Positions 1 through 12,236 of a stretch of 64,000 nt of DNA are shown one piece after another. The position numbers and the translations under genes were made by a program. The notes under the pieces were generated by a model. That model had not been told where the DNA came from, ran no database searches, and was given only the letters and a program-made list of their open reading frames with translations. Every line of letters begins with the position of its first letter. The stretch's first letter is position 1. This stretch comes from Turritopsis dohrnii (Eukaryota; Cnidaria; Hydrozoa; Anthoathecata; Oceaniidae), in contig BQMF02000040.1 of NCBI GenBank assembly GCA_027922465.2, positions 682,001-746,000 of the forward strand, in the 5' to 3' direction.

Positions 1-929
1 AAGCTGAATGATTGTTACTGGATATTTGCCACCCACGTACTCCAAAAAAGTGCATCGACACAATACGAAACTTTAATTTAACCACATTAAATATAACGAA
101 TCCTATAAAAAGATTGTGTATACTGGCGGTAACAAACATATCGTTTGGGCAGCACAAACTAATATATAAAGTTTCTATATTGATCTCCTCAGAATGAAAA
201 ATATAAATATCACAATAATAATTACTTAGAAATTAAAGCTCATATCTAATCTAAAAGTTAAAAAAATACAACATACGTAGGGAGAAAAGAGATAAGCTGA
301 TATAGCCAGAATACATCCAAAAATTGCTACTAAATATAGTATAAATAGCTGTATAAAGTGCATATGTTGGTGATGTTGGGGAGGAGCTGAAAGGAAGCTA
401 AGCTGAGCTTTAAAAATCCAAAAGCTTCTAAAAATTGACTTCAAACATGCATACACATACAAAATACACGAAGGTCTTTCATATTTAAAAAGGCTTGGAG
501 CAAAAATAAAACAAGAAATACCTTTTCTTCCACACACCATGTATTATTGGCACTGTTTTCATATTTTAAACTTCAAGAAAACTTCTTTCAAAAAACAGAA
601 TAACCACACTGTAATTTAATTTTGTGAACATGATAAGTTCCCAACAGTAATGCAATTCTTTATATAAAATTATAAGCTGTATTAACTTCTTTTAAAGCCA
701 TATTTCCATCAAAGAAACTTTTAGCAAACTACACACGTTCTTTCGCTGCCATTTTTAAAACGTTTTGTGGACGATCACATGGCATGGCGAAAATCAGCCA
801 ATAAACTATCGCTATTTAAGTGGAGGTGGCTAAATTAACACCCGTTCGTAGAAATCGGGCATTATGCACCAATGACAATTAAGACGGCTTTTTTATGAAC
901 CAATGAAATTTAAGAAACAAAAATGCGCC
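1..929. repeat. Partial copy of the 1.2-kb repeat unit
   Basis: This stretch matches, nearly base for base, the units at 6289-7504 and 7505-8713. The run beginning AAGCTGAATGATTGTTACTG recurs at 6572 and 7786, and the closing motif GGTTTGGACAGTAAG recurs at 930, 7505 and 8714. The window starts inside the unit, so its left end is not seen. Short open frames are shared by the copies (for example minus strand 226-540) but are disrupted by small indels between copies, so I do not call a gene. Confidence 0.85.
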
Positions 930-956
930 GGTTTGGACAGTAAGATGAAAAAAAAA

Positions 957-1022
957 AAAAAATCAGAAAAACACGGACGATCGTAAAGTATTTCTTGCTT
1001 ACGCAGAAATCCAAAAAAAACC
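957..1022. repeat. Single unit of the 55-bp minisatellite
   Basis: One copy of the motif containing ACGATCGTAAAGTATTTC and CTTGCTTACGCAGAAATCC lies directly after the 1.2-kb repeat copy. The same order (1.2-kb unit, then minisatellite) is seen at 8714-8998, where the motif is repeated five times. Confidence 0.8.
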
Positions 1023-1118
1023 TTTTTCTTCGGGAGTTGGAGCTCAAAGAAGCAAACAAAAGTCCGTATATTTTATCGTTTTCGCAGATTAATTTCTTCC
1101 TTATTATTTATGTAAGTA

Positions 1119-3399
1119 CAGTACACATCCGTTAATTCGAACACCCAAGGGACCGAAAAATTTGTTCGAATTAGCGAATGTTCGAATTATCGAAATAATT
1201 GGGAAAAACATAAATTCGGACAGAATTTCTCAAAATTCTTTACTAAGAATGATTAAAATGTAAGTGATAGAATTTATTGCAAGTCTTTAAAATAATCATT
1301 AATCTTTGTTCACCTGCTGCGCGTAAGCAATAGCAGTGTTTGGAAAGAGCTGGTATCCGATCCGATTCGTAAAATTTTCACTACTTTTACGTCACTACTC
1401 ACATTGTGTATTTGAAAGTTATATCACGCGTTTTCACTACATTTTTCAGCAATGTCAGCACAGCAGGTGATCGAGACTTTCAGTCTTTCTTGTTTGCTTC
1501 TTCGCCTGGGCAAAGTGCATGTCAAGAATCCGTCCAATGTGATTTGCATAGGATTGAACAAGCTTTCCATCATTTGAAAATAAGGAGAACCGTTTCATAA
1601 GCTCCACCATCTGTAAAAGTTCGTTTTGTTTGGGGCATTCAACGGGTTCTTCTTCAGCTTCGACTTCGCCATCACAATCATCATCATCTTCGTTGCCGAC
1701 ATCTTCTGTACCCAAAACATCTGCAATGATTTCCGCGTCAGTGAATAAAATTGGCTGCACAACGGCAACTCCATCATCAACATCAGTGAAGGAAGCGGCA
1801 TCCATTGTGTCAGAAACAAGATCGGGTTGCACTGCACGAAGTTTCTCCATCTCCTCTTCCAAGTCTTTGAAAGGGTTATCATCTTCAGCGATAGCAGCGT
1901 TTTGGTTTTCAACTGATATCTTAGACTTCCGAAAACAATTCACTACTGTCTTAGCCGTCACTGCCTCCCAAGCTGAAACTAACATTTACATTCCTTGAAG
2001 TAAAGAAACATTTGGAAGTGATTTATTCTTCTCAATAGATTGGATGATCTTACGAACAACTTGTTTGCGATATTGCTTTATAAGAGAGCGAATCACGCCC
2101 TGGTCCATTGGCTTGGTCTGAGAAGTGGTGTTTGGTGGTAGGAAAAACAACTTCGTGGCTTTCAGATTTTCAATTTCCGGATGTGCTGGGCAATTGTCGA
2201 TAATCAATGCAACATGTCTTCCTCAGTATGAAATTTCTTGTCCATCTCTCTGACCCACTCTTCAAACAACACGCAATCCATCCAGCTTTTGCGTTGATTT
2301 CTGTAGCGGCATGGCGAAAACCTGATGTTCTTGAAGCACCGCGGATTTTTGGCTTTTCCAATAACGAACATTGGTAACTTTTCTCCGACTGCCTTAGCTG
2401 CTGCCAATCCAGTAATTCGAATCTTACTCATCTTTCCGCCAGAACATTTCTCAGATTTGAATTGATATGTCTTATTTGGAAAGCATTGGTAAAATAATCC
2501 AAATTCATCCGCGTTATAAATGTTGTTAAACTCGTAGTTTGATAGAAGAGTGGAAAGAGAGGTTTCCCACCAACCAGCTACCATGTTTGGCGTAACTGAT
2601 TTTGATTCACCTGATACGGTTTTGAATGTAATGTGGTTTCGTTCCTTCCAGCGCCGTAGCCAGCCATCCGCTGCCTGGAAGTTTTCAACGTTTAGCTGCT
2701 TGGCGAATGCAATCGCTTTCTCTTGGATCATGGCTGCAGATAATGGAACATTTTGACTTCGCATGCTTTTAAACCAATTCACAACAGCCTTGTCTACCAA
2801 TTCGAAGCTACCTGTTCTCAACTTTTGTCGTTTAGTGTTGGCTCCTATTTCTAGTGAACCCATAAGTTTCTCTTTGTTCTTGACCCAAGTTGACAAAGTA
2901 TTTTTTGGTACATGATATTTTGCAGCTACATCTTTATTATTCATCCCTTTTTCAAGGTCCTTTAAAGCCTGGCATTTCTCCCACAGACTTTTGTGGTTGT
3001 ACTTGCGTTTTCCAGCGATTAACATCTTTCTTGCACGTTGGTAGAAAACGAAAAGAATGAATAAAAACATTCCATCTTCAAATTTTCAAAATCGAACGTT
3101 TTTAAAATCGAACGTTTTCAAAATCGAATGTTTCCAGAATCAGATTTCAGACGCGACGCGAGAAATAAGAAAATTATGTCTTTTTCATTACAATTTTAGA
3201 TTGATAGTGCGCAAAAGTTCGAATTAACGAGTGGTTTTTTAGCCTAGGGACCGAAAAAACTGTTCGAATTAACGAAATGTTCGAATTAACGGAGTTCGAA
3301 TTAAGCGTCTTTATTAGACCAAACTCAAGGGACCGGAAAATTTGTTCGAAATAAAGAATGTTCGAATTAAGCGGCATTCGAATTAACGGATGTGTACTG
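1119..3399 (-). mobile_element. Tigger/pogo-type DNA transposon, 2281 bp, with TIRs and TA target duplication
   Basis: The ends are perfect inverted repeats starting CAGTACACATCCGTTAATTC (1119 onward; complement ends at 3399). Both ends are bordered by TA (1117-1118 and 3400-3401), as expected for Tc1/mariner-superfamily pogo/Tigger elements. A CENP-B-like transposase is encoded on the minus strand but is broken. The right end carries a second internal TIR-like module (about 3212-3305) beside the terminal one (about 3306-3399); both contain the GGGACCG...TTCGAATTAA signature. Confidence 0.93.
1455..3070 (-). pseudogene. Tigger transposase, disrupted by one frameshift and one stop
   Basis: Three consecutive minus-strand segments together cover a full Tigger transposase. 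Segment 2204-3070 has an N-terminal psq/CENP-B helix-turn-helix (KRKYNHKS, KNTLSTW), a second CENP-B DNA-binding domain (DGWLRRWKERN) and the first catalytic Asp in NIYNADEFG. Segment 1986-2207 has the second Asp (IIDNCPAHP) and the third (KPMDQGVIRS). Segment 1455-1985 is the acidic C-terminal region. A frameshift near 2207 breaks the first join and an in-frame TAA at 1986-1988 breaks the second. The likely start is the Met at about 3025. With only two lesions the copy looks young. It is non-functional as read, unless these are assembly errors. Confidence 0.9.
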
Positions 3400-3784
3400 T
3401 ATATCCTTTCATACACCGTTAGAAAGAAAATTTATTGCTCTACACGAATTCACGAAATATTTTTACTTAAAATGTAATGGTAAAAAGAAATAACGGAAAA
3501 AGTTATACAATGCATATGTGAGTAAAAGGTACGCTGAGCCCTTAAGTAAATAGGGGTGGTTATATTTATGGAATCAATGGTTTCGTCTCTTAAAGTTAGA
3601 TTTCAATTTAGGGAACAGTCCCTCATATTTCACCTAAAAGCTTACAAGGGAAGTCCCTCTTTTCCATGCATACACCTCTGCTCTTTATTACTAAAATATC
3701 TTAATTTCACTCAGTTTCACAAAGAACATCAGTTATCTATCTTAGAAATTTGACGTTTTTTTTGGTCTTTGAATGCTTCGTATA
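3400..3784. other. Intergenic, no gene seen
   Basis: AT-rich flank between the Tigger element and the GTTTCCATTAA element. A 65-aa open frame (3556-3753) has no recognisable features. I see nothing else. Confidence 0.5.
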
Positions 3785-4337
3785 AGACTCCGTTTCCATT
3801 AAAGGAGTGGTATCGTCATTTCAAATTTTATGACAAATTTTAGTTTAAAAAATGTATAGTTAACCTGCGTTAAAGCTTTTCTAAAAAACGTTTTACTTCC
3901 GAAGATATTGAGTTTTTAATTTTTTTATAAACCCCCGTCTTTTTTTCTGATGAAAAGTGTGTGACGTCATTGAAGAAGTTTCATTTATTTTTACTTGTTA
4001 TGTCAGTGCAAAGGAGCGTTTTAGTTTTTCATGTTTTCAGAAATCATGAGTGAGAATTCAAGTGAAGAGGAATCAGATGTTCTCAGCGAAGATGAAGGAT
4101 GTAGCAATGAGTTTTATTCAAGGATTTCACAGAGAATTTTTGCGGTTTGAGCAATATAGTTTTGACCCAGTTGCTGTAAAGAACATGAAGAAGTCCGGAT
4201 GATGATTTTGATGACGAAAATGCTTTACAGGAGAGAGTTGGCAACAAACAGTGATGCAAATGTGTTGCAAAGAAGTTTATGCGATCGAAGACGATAAATT
4301 TCAAAATAATTTTTTGTACAAATCAAAACGAAATACA

Positions 4338-4380
4338 ACAAGATGCCCTTACGGGCAGAAGGATTTCTGCAAAATCAGCT
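4338..4380. repeat. Fragment of the 1.2-kb repeat (double-hairpin segment)
   Basis: CAAGATGCCCTTACGGGCAG followed by AAGGATTTCTGC matches the segment at about 6311-6345 and 7535-7575. It contains two small adjacent hairpins, GCCC/GGGC and GCAGAA/TTCTGC. A short degenerate remnant. Confidence 0.65.
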
Positions 4381-6288
4381 GAAGTATGAAAATGGAAGAC
4401 TAACAATAACATTATTGAAACTTGAAAGATTTTGAATGATTGAACAATACAATACAACATTGACTGCTGCTCAGTGTAGACTGCACACAGCAGGTGGGGA
4501 TTGTGACACACAAATTAAAATGAGATTTGTTATTGAAATTTTGAAGTTAAATATGTTCAAACAGCTGGCCAAAGGTGTGCTACCAGTGAAAATTTTCATG
4601 ACTAAATGATTTGAAATTATATGTTGACTCTTTTGAATGTTTGAATGAGAGTGAGAAATGTAAAAAGTACTTTTATAATTACATAAACAATACACAAATT
4701 ACATATAAAAGATACGCATGACATAACAATCAACCCAAAATGACCTAATTTAATCTAACACAATAGAAGAAAAGTTTATAAAAATTCTTTTAGAAATTCG
4801 AAAAGGTTGAATGATCTTTACAAGGCATGCCGAAAGTGTACTATGTAAAACTTTATTGCATATATACATCTGAATGACATGAAACATTGTTTATTTTGGG
4901 TATACAACATACGATTAAGTTTATATTGATCTTTTCTGATATCACAGCGATTACGTATGAAAATCATGTAATATGCTTTAAACATTTGATATGTACTTCC
5001 AATCTTCTTAATTACATACAAACAGAATTCCCAATGTTGCAAATACAAAAAATAATCAAAGATCTTCATCATTAAAAGTATATGCTCTATAAATTTATAC
5101 CAAAATTTACCAAAATTTTGTATTGTGTTACTAATAGTACAGTAATTTGAATTTATACACAGAACATTTCAATTTGCCAGGATGATGATCAGGGCTACAT
5201 TACAAAACAAAACGTGATTATAGAAAAAACATCAACAAACAAATCAACAAACATAACATAATAATAAATACGTATTTTATACTGACGCTCGACCCACACA
5301 CAAGCCACATACAAACAGGAACAAATTCACAACAGATAACATGAGCAAATAAAAACGTTCAACTACAAAGAAACATATCAACTGTGACTAACAATACAAT
5401 ACGACATTAACACTACATACACGGGTCCACACAGCACGTAAAAATTGAACACAACATAATTGTTCATTAACAATCGTGATTAGGAAGATCATTCGTAAAT
5501 GGGGGCATTGTCAGTATATCTTAGCTAAACAATCATCAAGCAAAAGTGGTGCAGAGCTGAGGAGAAAAAGGTGTTAAAGTATTACAACCCAAACAAGAAA
5601 CAAAAAAATTCTTTCGTATCTAGAAAGGCTTAAACATTGAAACATTTTCCCCTAATACAAACACATAGCTCTTTGACTCAAAACTTCTGAAGTTGCAACT
5701 TTTTAGTTAGAAAAGAATTATCACACTACAGTTATTAAATGTACGTACTCCCAAGAGCTACATGAAAGCATAATTGACACTACAAAAACTTTAAACTATA
5801 TATACCACCAGACCTATATTTATTAACATCTGAATGAAAAATACTTAATGAATAATACTGAATGAAAAATAAGCTTAAAATATAGCTAGAGTGAAACATT
5901 AAAGATATAAAAAGTGATGCTGAGTAGGCAGACAGTTGGAGCTGATATGGAACTTAAGCTGAGCTGTACGCATCCAGAGCTTAAAAAGCATTACAGCCCA
6001 CATTTGAAACAAAAAATGATCTTTTTTTAGAAAAAATCTCAGACATTAATCTCAAAAACAAAACATACCTTTTCCTTCTGTTTATAAAATGAAACGAAAA
6101 ATCACCATTGAATCATAATAATAAATAAATTACTGCTACAAATTTTATTCTTCATCTTCAGTTTTGGAAATGTGCATCTTCTTTAATACTGACTAAAGCT
6201 GCTTTGGTATCCTTTTGGTGTTTCTTCGACTGAAATGCGTGACTTAGGCTTCGTGTAAACATTCGCACGAGATTTTCAAAAACCGCTA
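4381..6288. other. Non-coding interior of element A
   Basis: No gene is recognisable. Two decayed segments (about 5550-5640 and 5930-6060) resemble the GCTAAGCTGAGC/poly-A-rich part of the 1.2-kb repeat, suggesting older sub-copies. The remainder is low-complexity AT-rich sequence; open frames such as 4818-5072 look random. Confidence 0.5.
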
Positions 6289-8713
6289 GGTTTGGACAGT
6301 AAGAAGAAGAACAAGATGCCCTACCGGGCAGAAGGATTTCTGCAAGCTTTGCTGCTGAAAATGCTACAAAAATGCAACACTAGCACACTAGTCCTGCAAA
6401 ACTAAGACAGTCACATCATTCAGCTCGAGAAGCATCAGCATTAAATAAACAAAAATATTGATGCGACTGACAATGTTCGTCAAGAAAGTCAGCCTACCAT
6501 AACATAAAAAAGGGGCTTTTCTTTATGCTATCGCAGAGATCATTTATGAAGACCTGTTTTTTTGTACGAATAAGCTGAATGATTGTTACTGGATATTTGC
6601 CACCCACGTACTCCAAGAAAGTGCATCGACACAATACGAAACTTTAATTTAACCACATTAAATATAACGAATCCTATAAAAAGATTGTGTATACTGGCGG
6701 TAACCAACATAACGTTTGGGCAGCACAAACTAATATATATATAAAGTTTCTATATTGATCACCTCAGAATGAAAAATATAAATATCACAATAATAATTAC
6801 TTAGAAATTAAAGCTAATATCTAATCTAAAAGTTAAAAAAAAAACATACGTAGGGAGAAAAGAGATAAGCTGATATAGCCAGAATACATCCAAAAATTGC
6901 TACTAAATATATATAGTATAAATAGCTGTATAAAGTGCATATGTTGGTGATTGGTGATGTTGAGGAGGAGCTGAAAGGAAGCTAAGCTGAGCTTTAAAAA
7001 TCCAAAAGCTTCTAAAAATTGACTTCAAACATGCATACACATACAAAATACACGAAGGTCTTTCATATTTAAAAAGGCTTGGAGCAAAAATAAAACAAGA
7101 AATACCTTTTCTTCCACACACCATGGCACTGTTTTCATATTTTAAACTTCAAGAAACTTCTTTCAAAAAACAGAATAACCACACTGTAATTTAATTTTGT
7201 GAACATGATAAGTTCCCAACAGTAATGCAATTTTTTATATAAAATTTTAAGCTGTATTAACTTCTTTTAAAGCCATATTTCCATCAAAGAAACTTTTAGC
7301 AAACTACACACGTTCTTTCGCTGCCATTTTTAAAACGTTTTGTGGACGATCACATGGCATGGCGAAAATCAGCCAATAAACTATCGCTATTTAAGTGGAG
7401 GTGGCTAAATTAGCACCCTTTTGTAGAAATCGGGCATTATGCACCAATGACAATTAAGACGGCTTTTTTATGAACCAATGAAATTTAAGAAACAAATATG
7501 CGCCGGTTTGGACAGTAAGATGAAAAAAAAAAACAAGATGCCCTACCGGGCAGAAGGATTTCTGCAAGCTTTGCTGCTGAAAATGCCACAACACTAGCAC
7601 ACTAGTCCTGCAAAACTAAGACAGTCACATCATTCAGCTCGAGAAGCATCAGCATTAAATAAACAAAAATTTTGATTCGACTGACAATGTTCGTCAAGAA
7701 AGTCAGCCTACCATAACATAAAAAAGGGGCTTTTCTTTATGCTATCGTGGAGATCATTTATGAAGATCTGGTTTTTTGTACGAATAAGCTGAATGATTGT
7801 TACTGGATATTTGCCACCCACGTACTCCAAAAAAGTGCATCGACACAATACGAAACTTTAATTTAACCACATTAAATATAACGAATCCTATAAAAAGATT
7901 GTGTATACTGGCGGTAACCAACATATCGTTTGGGCAGCACAAACTAATATATAAAGTTTCTATATTGATCTCCTCAGAATGAAAAATATAAATATCACAA
8001 TAATAATTACTTAGAAATAAAAGCGCATATCTAATCTAAAAGTTAAAAAAAATACAACATACGTAGGGAGAAAAGAGATAAGCTGATATAGCCAGAATAC
8101 ATCCAAAAATTGCTACTAAATATAGTATAAATAGCTGTATAAAAGTGCATATGTTGGTGATGTTGGGGAGGAGCTGAAAGGAAGCTAAGCTGAGCTTTAA
8201 AAATCCAAAAGCTTCTAAAAATTGACTTCAAACATGCATACACATACAAAATACACGAAGGTCTTTCATATTTAAAAAGGCTTGGAGCAAAAATAAAACA
8301 AGAAATACCTTTTCTTCCACACACCATGTATTGGCACTGTTTTCATATTTTAAACTTCAAGAAAACTTCTTTCAAAAAACAGAATAACCACACTGTAATT
8401 TAATTTTGTGAACATGATAAGTTCCCAACAGTAATGCAATTCTTTATATAAAATCATAAGCTGTATTAACTTCTTTTAAAGCCATATTTCCATCAAAGAA
8501 ACTTTTAGCAAAGTACACACGTTCTTTCGCTGCCATTTTTAAAACGTTTTGTGGACGATCACATGGCATGGCGAAAATCAGCCAATAAACTATCGCTATT
8601 TAAGTGGAGGTGGCTAAATTAGCACCCTTTCGTAGAAATCGGGCATTATGCACCAATGAACATTAAGTCGGCTTTTGTATGAACCAATCAAATTGGAGAA
8701 ACAAATATGACTA
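6289..8713. repeat. Two head-to-tail copies of a 1.2-kb repeat
   Basis: Unit boundaries are taken from the motif GGTTTGGACAGTAAG at 6289, 7505 and 8714, giving periods of 1216 and 1209 bp. The copies are nearly identical, differing by small indels such as the number of A or TA repeats. Each unit starts with the double-hairpin segment CAAGATGCCCTACCGGGCAG. No protein family is recognised. A third, partial copy opens the window. Confidence 0.9.
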
Positions 8714-8744
8714 GGTTTGGACAGTAAGATGAAAAAAAAACAAA

Positions 8745-8998
8745 GACGATCGTAAAGGCTTTCTTGCTTACGCAGAAATCCAAAAAACAGAAAAACACGG
8801 ACGATCGTAAAGTATTTCTTGCTTACACGCAGAAATCCAAAAAATCAGAAAAACACGGACGATCGTAAAGTATTTCTTGCTTACGCAGAAATCCAAAAAG
8901 AACAGAGCCGGTTTTAAGGTATTTCTTGCTTACGCAGAAATCCAAAAACAAAGCCGGTTTTAAAGTATTTCTTGCTTTCGCAGAAATCCAAAAACATG
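8745..8998. repeat. 55-58 bp minisatellite, about five units
   Basis: Units starting ACGATCGTAAAG occur at 8746, 8801 and 8859. Two diverged units follow, in which the start is replaced by CCGGTTTTAAAG (about 8908 and 8954). Every unit ends CTTGCTTACGCAGAAATCC or a close variant. The repeated 'protein' seen on the minus strand is a by-product of this array. Confidence 0.88.
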
Positions 8999-9000
8999 CA

Positions 9001-9570
9001 ATATTGAGTTGATCATTGATCGTAGTAAAATTCATATATTGTAAGTTAACGTTTTTCCAATTTTCCGTTTTCCGTGCAGGAGTTCAAGAATCAATAGCTC
9101 ATAATCAATAGCTCATTCTATGAAAACAATAATGAAATAATCGGTGAAACGGAATAATATTCAAATGCCCAGTTCGAAGAGAAACACGAAAACAAAAATC
9201 GAAAAACACTTGCACACAGAAGTAAAAGTTCACCTATTTATAACGAAAAGTGTAGATAAAACATGAAAGTAAAACTCCTTATAACATGTTTACCATCAAA
9301 TTTCTTCCAAAACATGATTCTTTAAAATATAAGTGACGTAAAGATGGAAGATTGGCCTCGCTGCAACTTTGAAATCCATTTTTTTTTTAAATATGAATTT
9401 TAGGTAATCTAAACAAACTAATGTTCTGTCCTTTGGTTGAGTCACTGTCACATCCCACAGCAGCACAAATAACCATGTTTTTCATTAGATTTAAAAAAAA
9501 ATACTTATTACTTACGAATTTCAAAGAACACTCGCTCGATTTGAATGCAAAACATCACATCAACACTGAA
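9001..9570. other. Intergenic, no gene seen
   Basis: AT-rich spacer between the minisatellite and the right arm of element A. I see no coding or structured feature. Confidence 0.5.
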
Positions 9571-9947
9571 TATAACTTCTTCAATGACGTCACATAATTA
9601 TTACTAATTTATTCAGCGTTTTAAGCCTATCTTTTAAAGTGGCATTTTATAGCTAAAAAAGACTTTTTTTTTCCAAATTAAATTTATTTTGTAGTATCTA
9701 CATTAAAACAAGGGATATACGAAGAAAAAAAATTTTTTCAAATTTTCATGATACCACTCCTTTAAAACGATATATTGTAGCGTCGCGGCGTCTTATAATT
9801 TCCATTTTTAATGGAAACACCTCTGAACCATTTCGTTATAAGACGATATAAAGTGTTTCCATTAAAACGAAAATTATACGCAAATGGTTATTTATCTCCA
9901 TCTGAAGTGTTCTCAGAAATAAATCAAAAGGAAAAACAACTTAATAA

Positions 9948-12236
9948 CACTACGACCTGAAACGCCTAAAAGATATACGTTGTAGACACCCAAGTAATGT
10001 TATTTTTTCATACATAAATATCAACTCGATTAGGAATAAGTTGGATTTGTTAGGGTCATACTTAAGCGGTCTGGTAGATATCTTATCGATTGGGAAGACT
10101 AAACTCGATAGTTCATTTCCAGAACCTCAATTTTATCTCCCAAGCTTTAAAATGCCCTATCGACTTGACGCCTCATGCCAAAGGGGTGGTCTTTTAACTT
10201 ATGTGAAGAACAACATTCCTTTACATCGTCTTTTTGATTTCAATTTTCCTATTGATATTCAAGTTATTCCAATTGAGTTGAGATTGCGTGGGAGGAAGTG
10301 GCTGTTACTGAGTGTCTACAGACCACCAAAACAATGCTCAAAATATTTCTTAAGTAAGTTACAAGAAGCTATCATGTTTTATAGCAAATTTGAGTATATC
10401 ATCATAAGTGGTGACCTTAATACAGAACCAACAAACCCAGAACTATCTGAATTTCTTGAAATTAACTCCCTATTCAACCATGTGAAAAATAAAACCTGTT
10501 GGAAAGCTGCGTCAGGGAGTTGTATAGCAACTACCAACAGGAGATATTGTGTTATGAATACTGGGACTGTTGAGACTGGATTAAGCGATCACCACTTGTT
10601 TATTTATACTATGCTTAAAACTAGGTTTCAAAAACTTCCACCCAAAGTTATTGACTATCGTCTATGGAAGAATTTTGACCACGACTTATTTAGAAATGAT
10701 GTATCAAAGGCTCTTGATGGTATCGATACATATTCCAATTTTGAACAAACATATACTCGAACTTTAGATAAACACGCCCCAAGGAAAACTAAAATCCTCC
10801 GTGGAAATAACCAGCCACACATGACCAAAAACCTCAGGAAGGCCATCATGTTAAGATCTAAATTTAAAAACAAGGCCAATAAAGCTGGAGATCCTGAGGA
10901 CATGGCACGTTACAGGAAACAGAGGAATTTAGTAGTGAATTTGAGCAGACAAACAAAGAAATCTTACTTCAGGGATTCCATGCGTTCCAATGGCTCCTTT
11001 TGGAAATCTGTTAAGCCTTACTTTGAAACGAAGCATGGAATTACTGAAGAAAGAATTCTGTTAGTCGAAAATGACGACAGCGACGCAGGAGAAATTTCAT
11101 CTGTATTTAATTCGTTTTTTAATAGAATCACTGAAAATCTTTCGATCCCAGATATTCCAGAAACTTCAGTGACAGAAAACTTTGACCCCGTTTCTGCAGC
11201 TATTGCAAAATATGCTACACATCCATCTATAGTGGCTATTAAATCCAAAGTTAGAATCTCCTCACCTTTCAAGCTTCGTCCAATCACAGAAGCTGAAATG
11301 ATAAAGGAAATTCTGTCTCTGAATTCTTGTAAATCTGTCAGTGGTTCTATCTCAATCAAAGCTCTAAAGTTGGGTGTTTTTGACTATGCAAGGGCTTTGA
11401 CTAAGATTTTCAATGGCACCATAGTTCAGGAATCGTCTTTTCCAGTCGAGCTAAAGTTTGCTGATATTATTAAAAGTTAAGTTTTTATCCTCATATAATG
11501 GAAGTCTGTAAAAAGGCTTCCAATAATTCAAAGGCCTTAATGAGGATAAGAAGTTATCTATCTCAAAAGCAAGCTGATCTTCTCTACTCTGCGTACATAA
11601 TGTCTCCGTTTAACTACTGCCCCTTGGTGTGGATGTTCTGCAGCAAAAGGGCACATAATTTTATCAATGTAACTCATCACAAGGCCCTATGTGCAAAGCT
11701 AAATACTTTTGCATACTCATTAGATGAGCTACTATTGATGTCCAATAGCATTCACATCCACACCAAGAACCTCCAGCTAATGGTCATTGAGGTATTCAAA
11801 TCCCTTAATATACTAAATCCCGAATTTATGAGAGATTATTTCATCTTAAAGGGAAACATGTACGATCTTAGACAAGGTTCTTCATTTTTGTTCCTAAAGC
11901 AAAAACAAGAAAAGCCCTGAATTCCTTCATATTTCGTGCATCCTTAGCATGGAATCACTTACCTGCAAACATGAAGGAATTAAAGGACCTGTCTAAGTTC
12001 ATGCATGTACTGAAGGGACAGAAAATATATTGCAAATGCAAAAACTGTAATTAATATGCTTTAGGTTTTAACCTTCATATTTTCTTTTATTCCTTATTGT
12101 TATTTGTTTGTTTGTTTGTTTGTTTTATATTTTTTCTATCGCTTTTATATAGTTGTTGCATGTTGGACTTGATTAGTATTGTATGCTATAGTTTATATCC
12201 AACTGAAAATAAAGAATAAATAAATACAATAAATAA
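9948..12236 (+). pseudogene. CR1/Jockey-like LINE, catalytic core of reverse transcriptase deleted
   Basis: The main frame opens at about 9948 and ends at 11480. It begins inside the endonuclease (ININSIRNK), contains ISGDLN and GLSDHH of the EEP nuclease fold, and runs to the start of the reverse transcriptase (FPVELKFADI). The sequence then jumps to the C-terminal end of the RT at 11498 (ICKK-like, LLYSAYI...NYCPLVW), so the fingers/palm region including the catalytic YxDD motif is missing. A further frameshift near 11912 leads into the terminal CKCKNC segment, ending at 12053. The usual nuclease ETK motif reads GKTK here, losing the catalytic Glu, and a short stretch between GSCI and TNR is missing. 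The 3' end shows (TGTT)n and AATAAATAAATAC tracts. Dead element. Confidence 0.9.

Larger units (their letters stand above)
3785..9826. mobile_element. Composite TIR element A (about 6 kb) with inverted ends
   Basis: The left arm (3785-3982) carries GTTTCCATTAA (3792), then AAAGGAGTGGTATC, then GTGACGTCATTGAAGAAGTT. The right arm (about 9571-9826) carries the same three blocks inverted and in mirror order, ending TTAATGGAAAC (9808-9818). Spacing of the inner blocks is about 160 bp on the left and 180 bp on the right. The right arm has extra GC-rich sequence. Inside lie the 1.2-kb tandem repeats and the minisatellite. No transposase is present, so this is a non-autonomous or foldback-like unit. 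Confidence 0.6.

Noticed and set aside
226..540. 104-codon minus-strand frame repeated at 6903-7124 and 8043-8327
   Set aside because: Shared only because the whole 1.2-kb DNA unit is repeated; small indels change the C-terminus between copies, so the frame is not maintained.
8823..9035. Repetitive 70-codon minus-strand frame
   Set aside because: A direct translation of the minisatellite; unit lengths vary (55-58 bp), so the frame is not kept.
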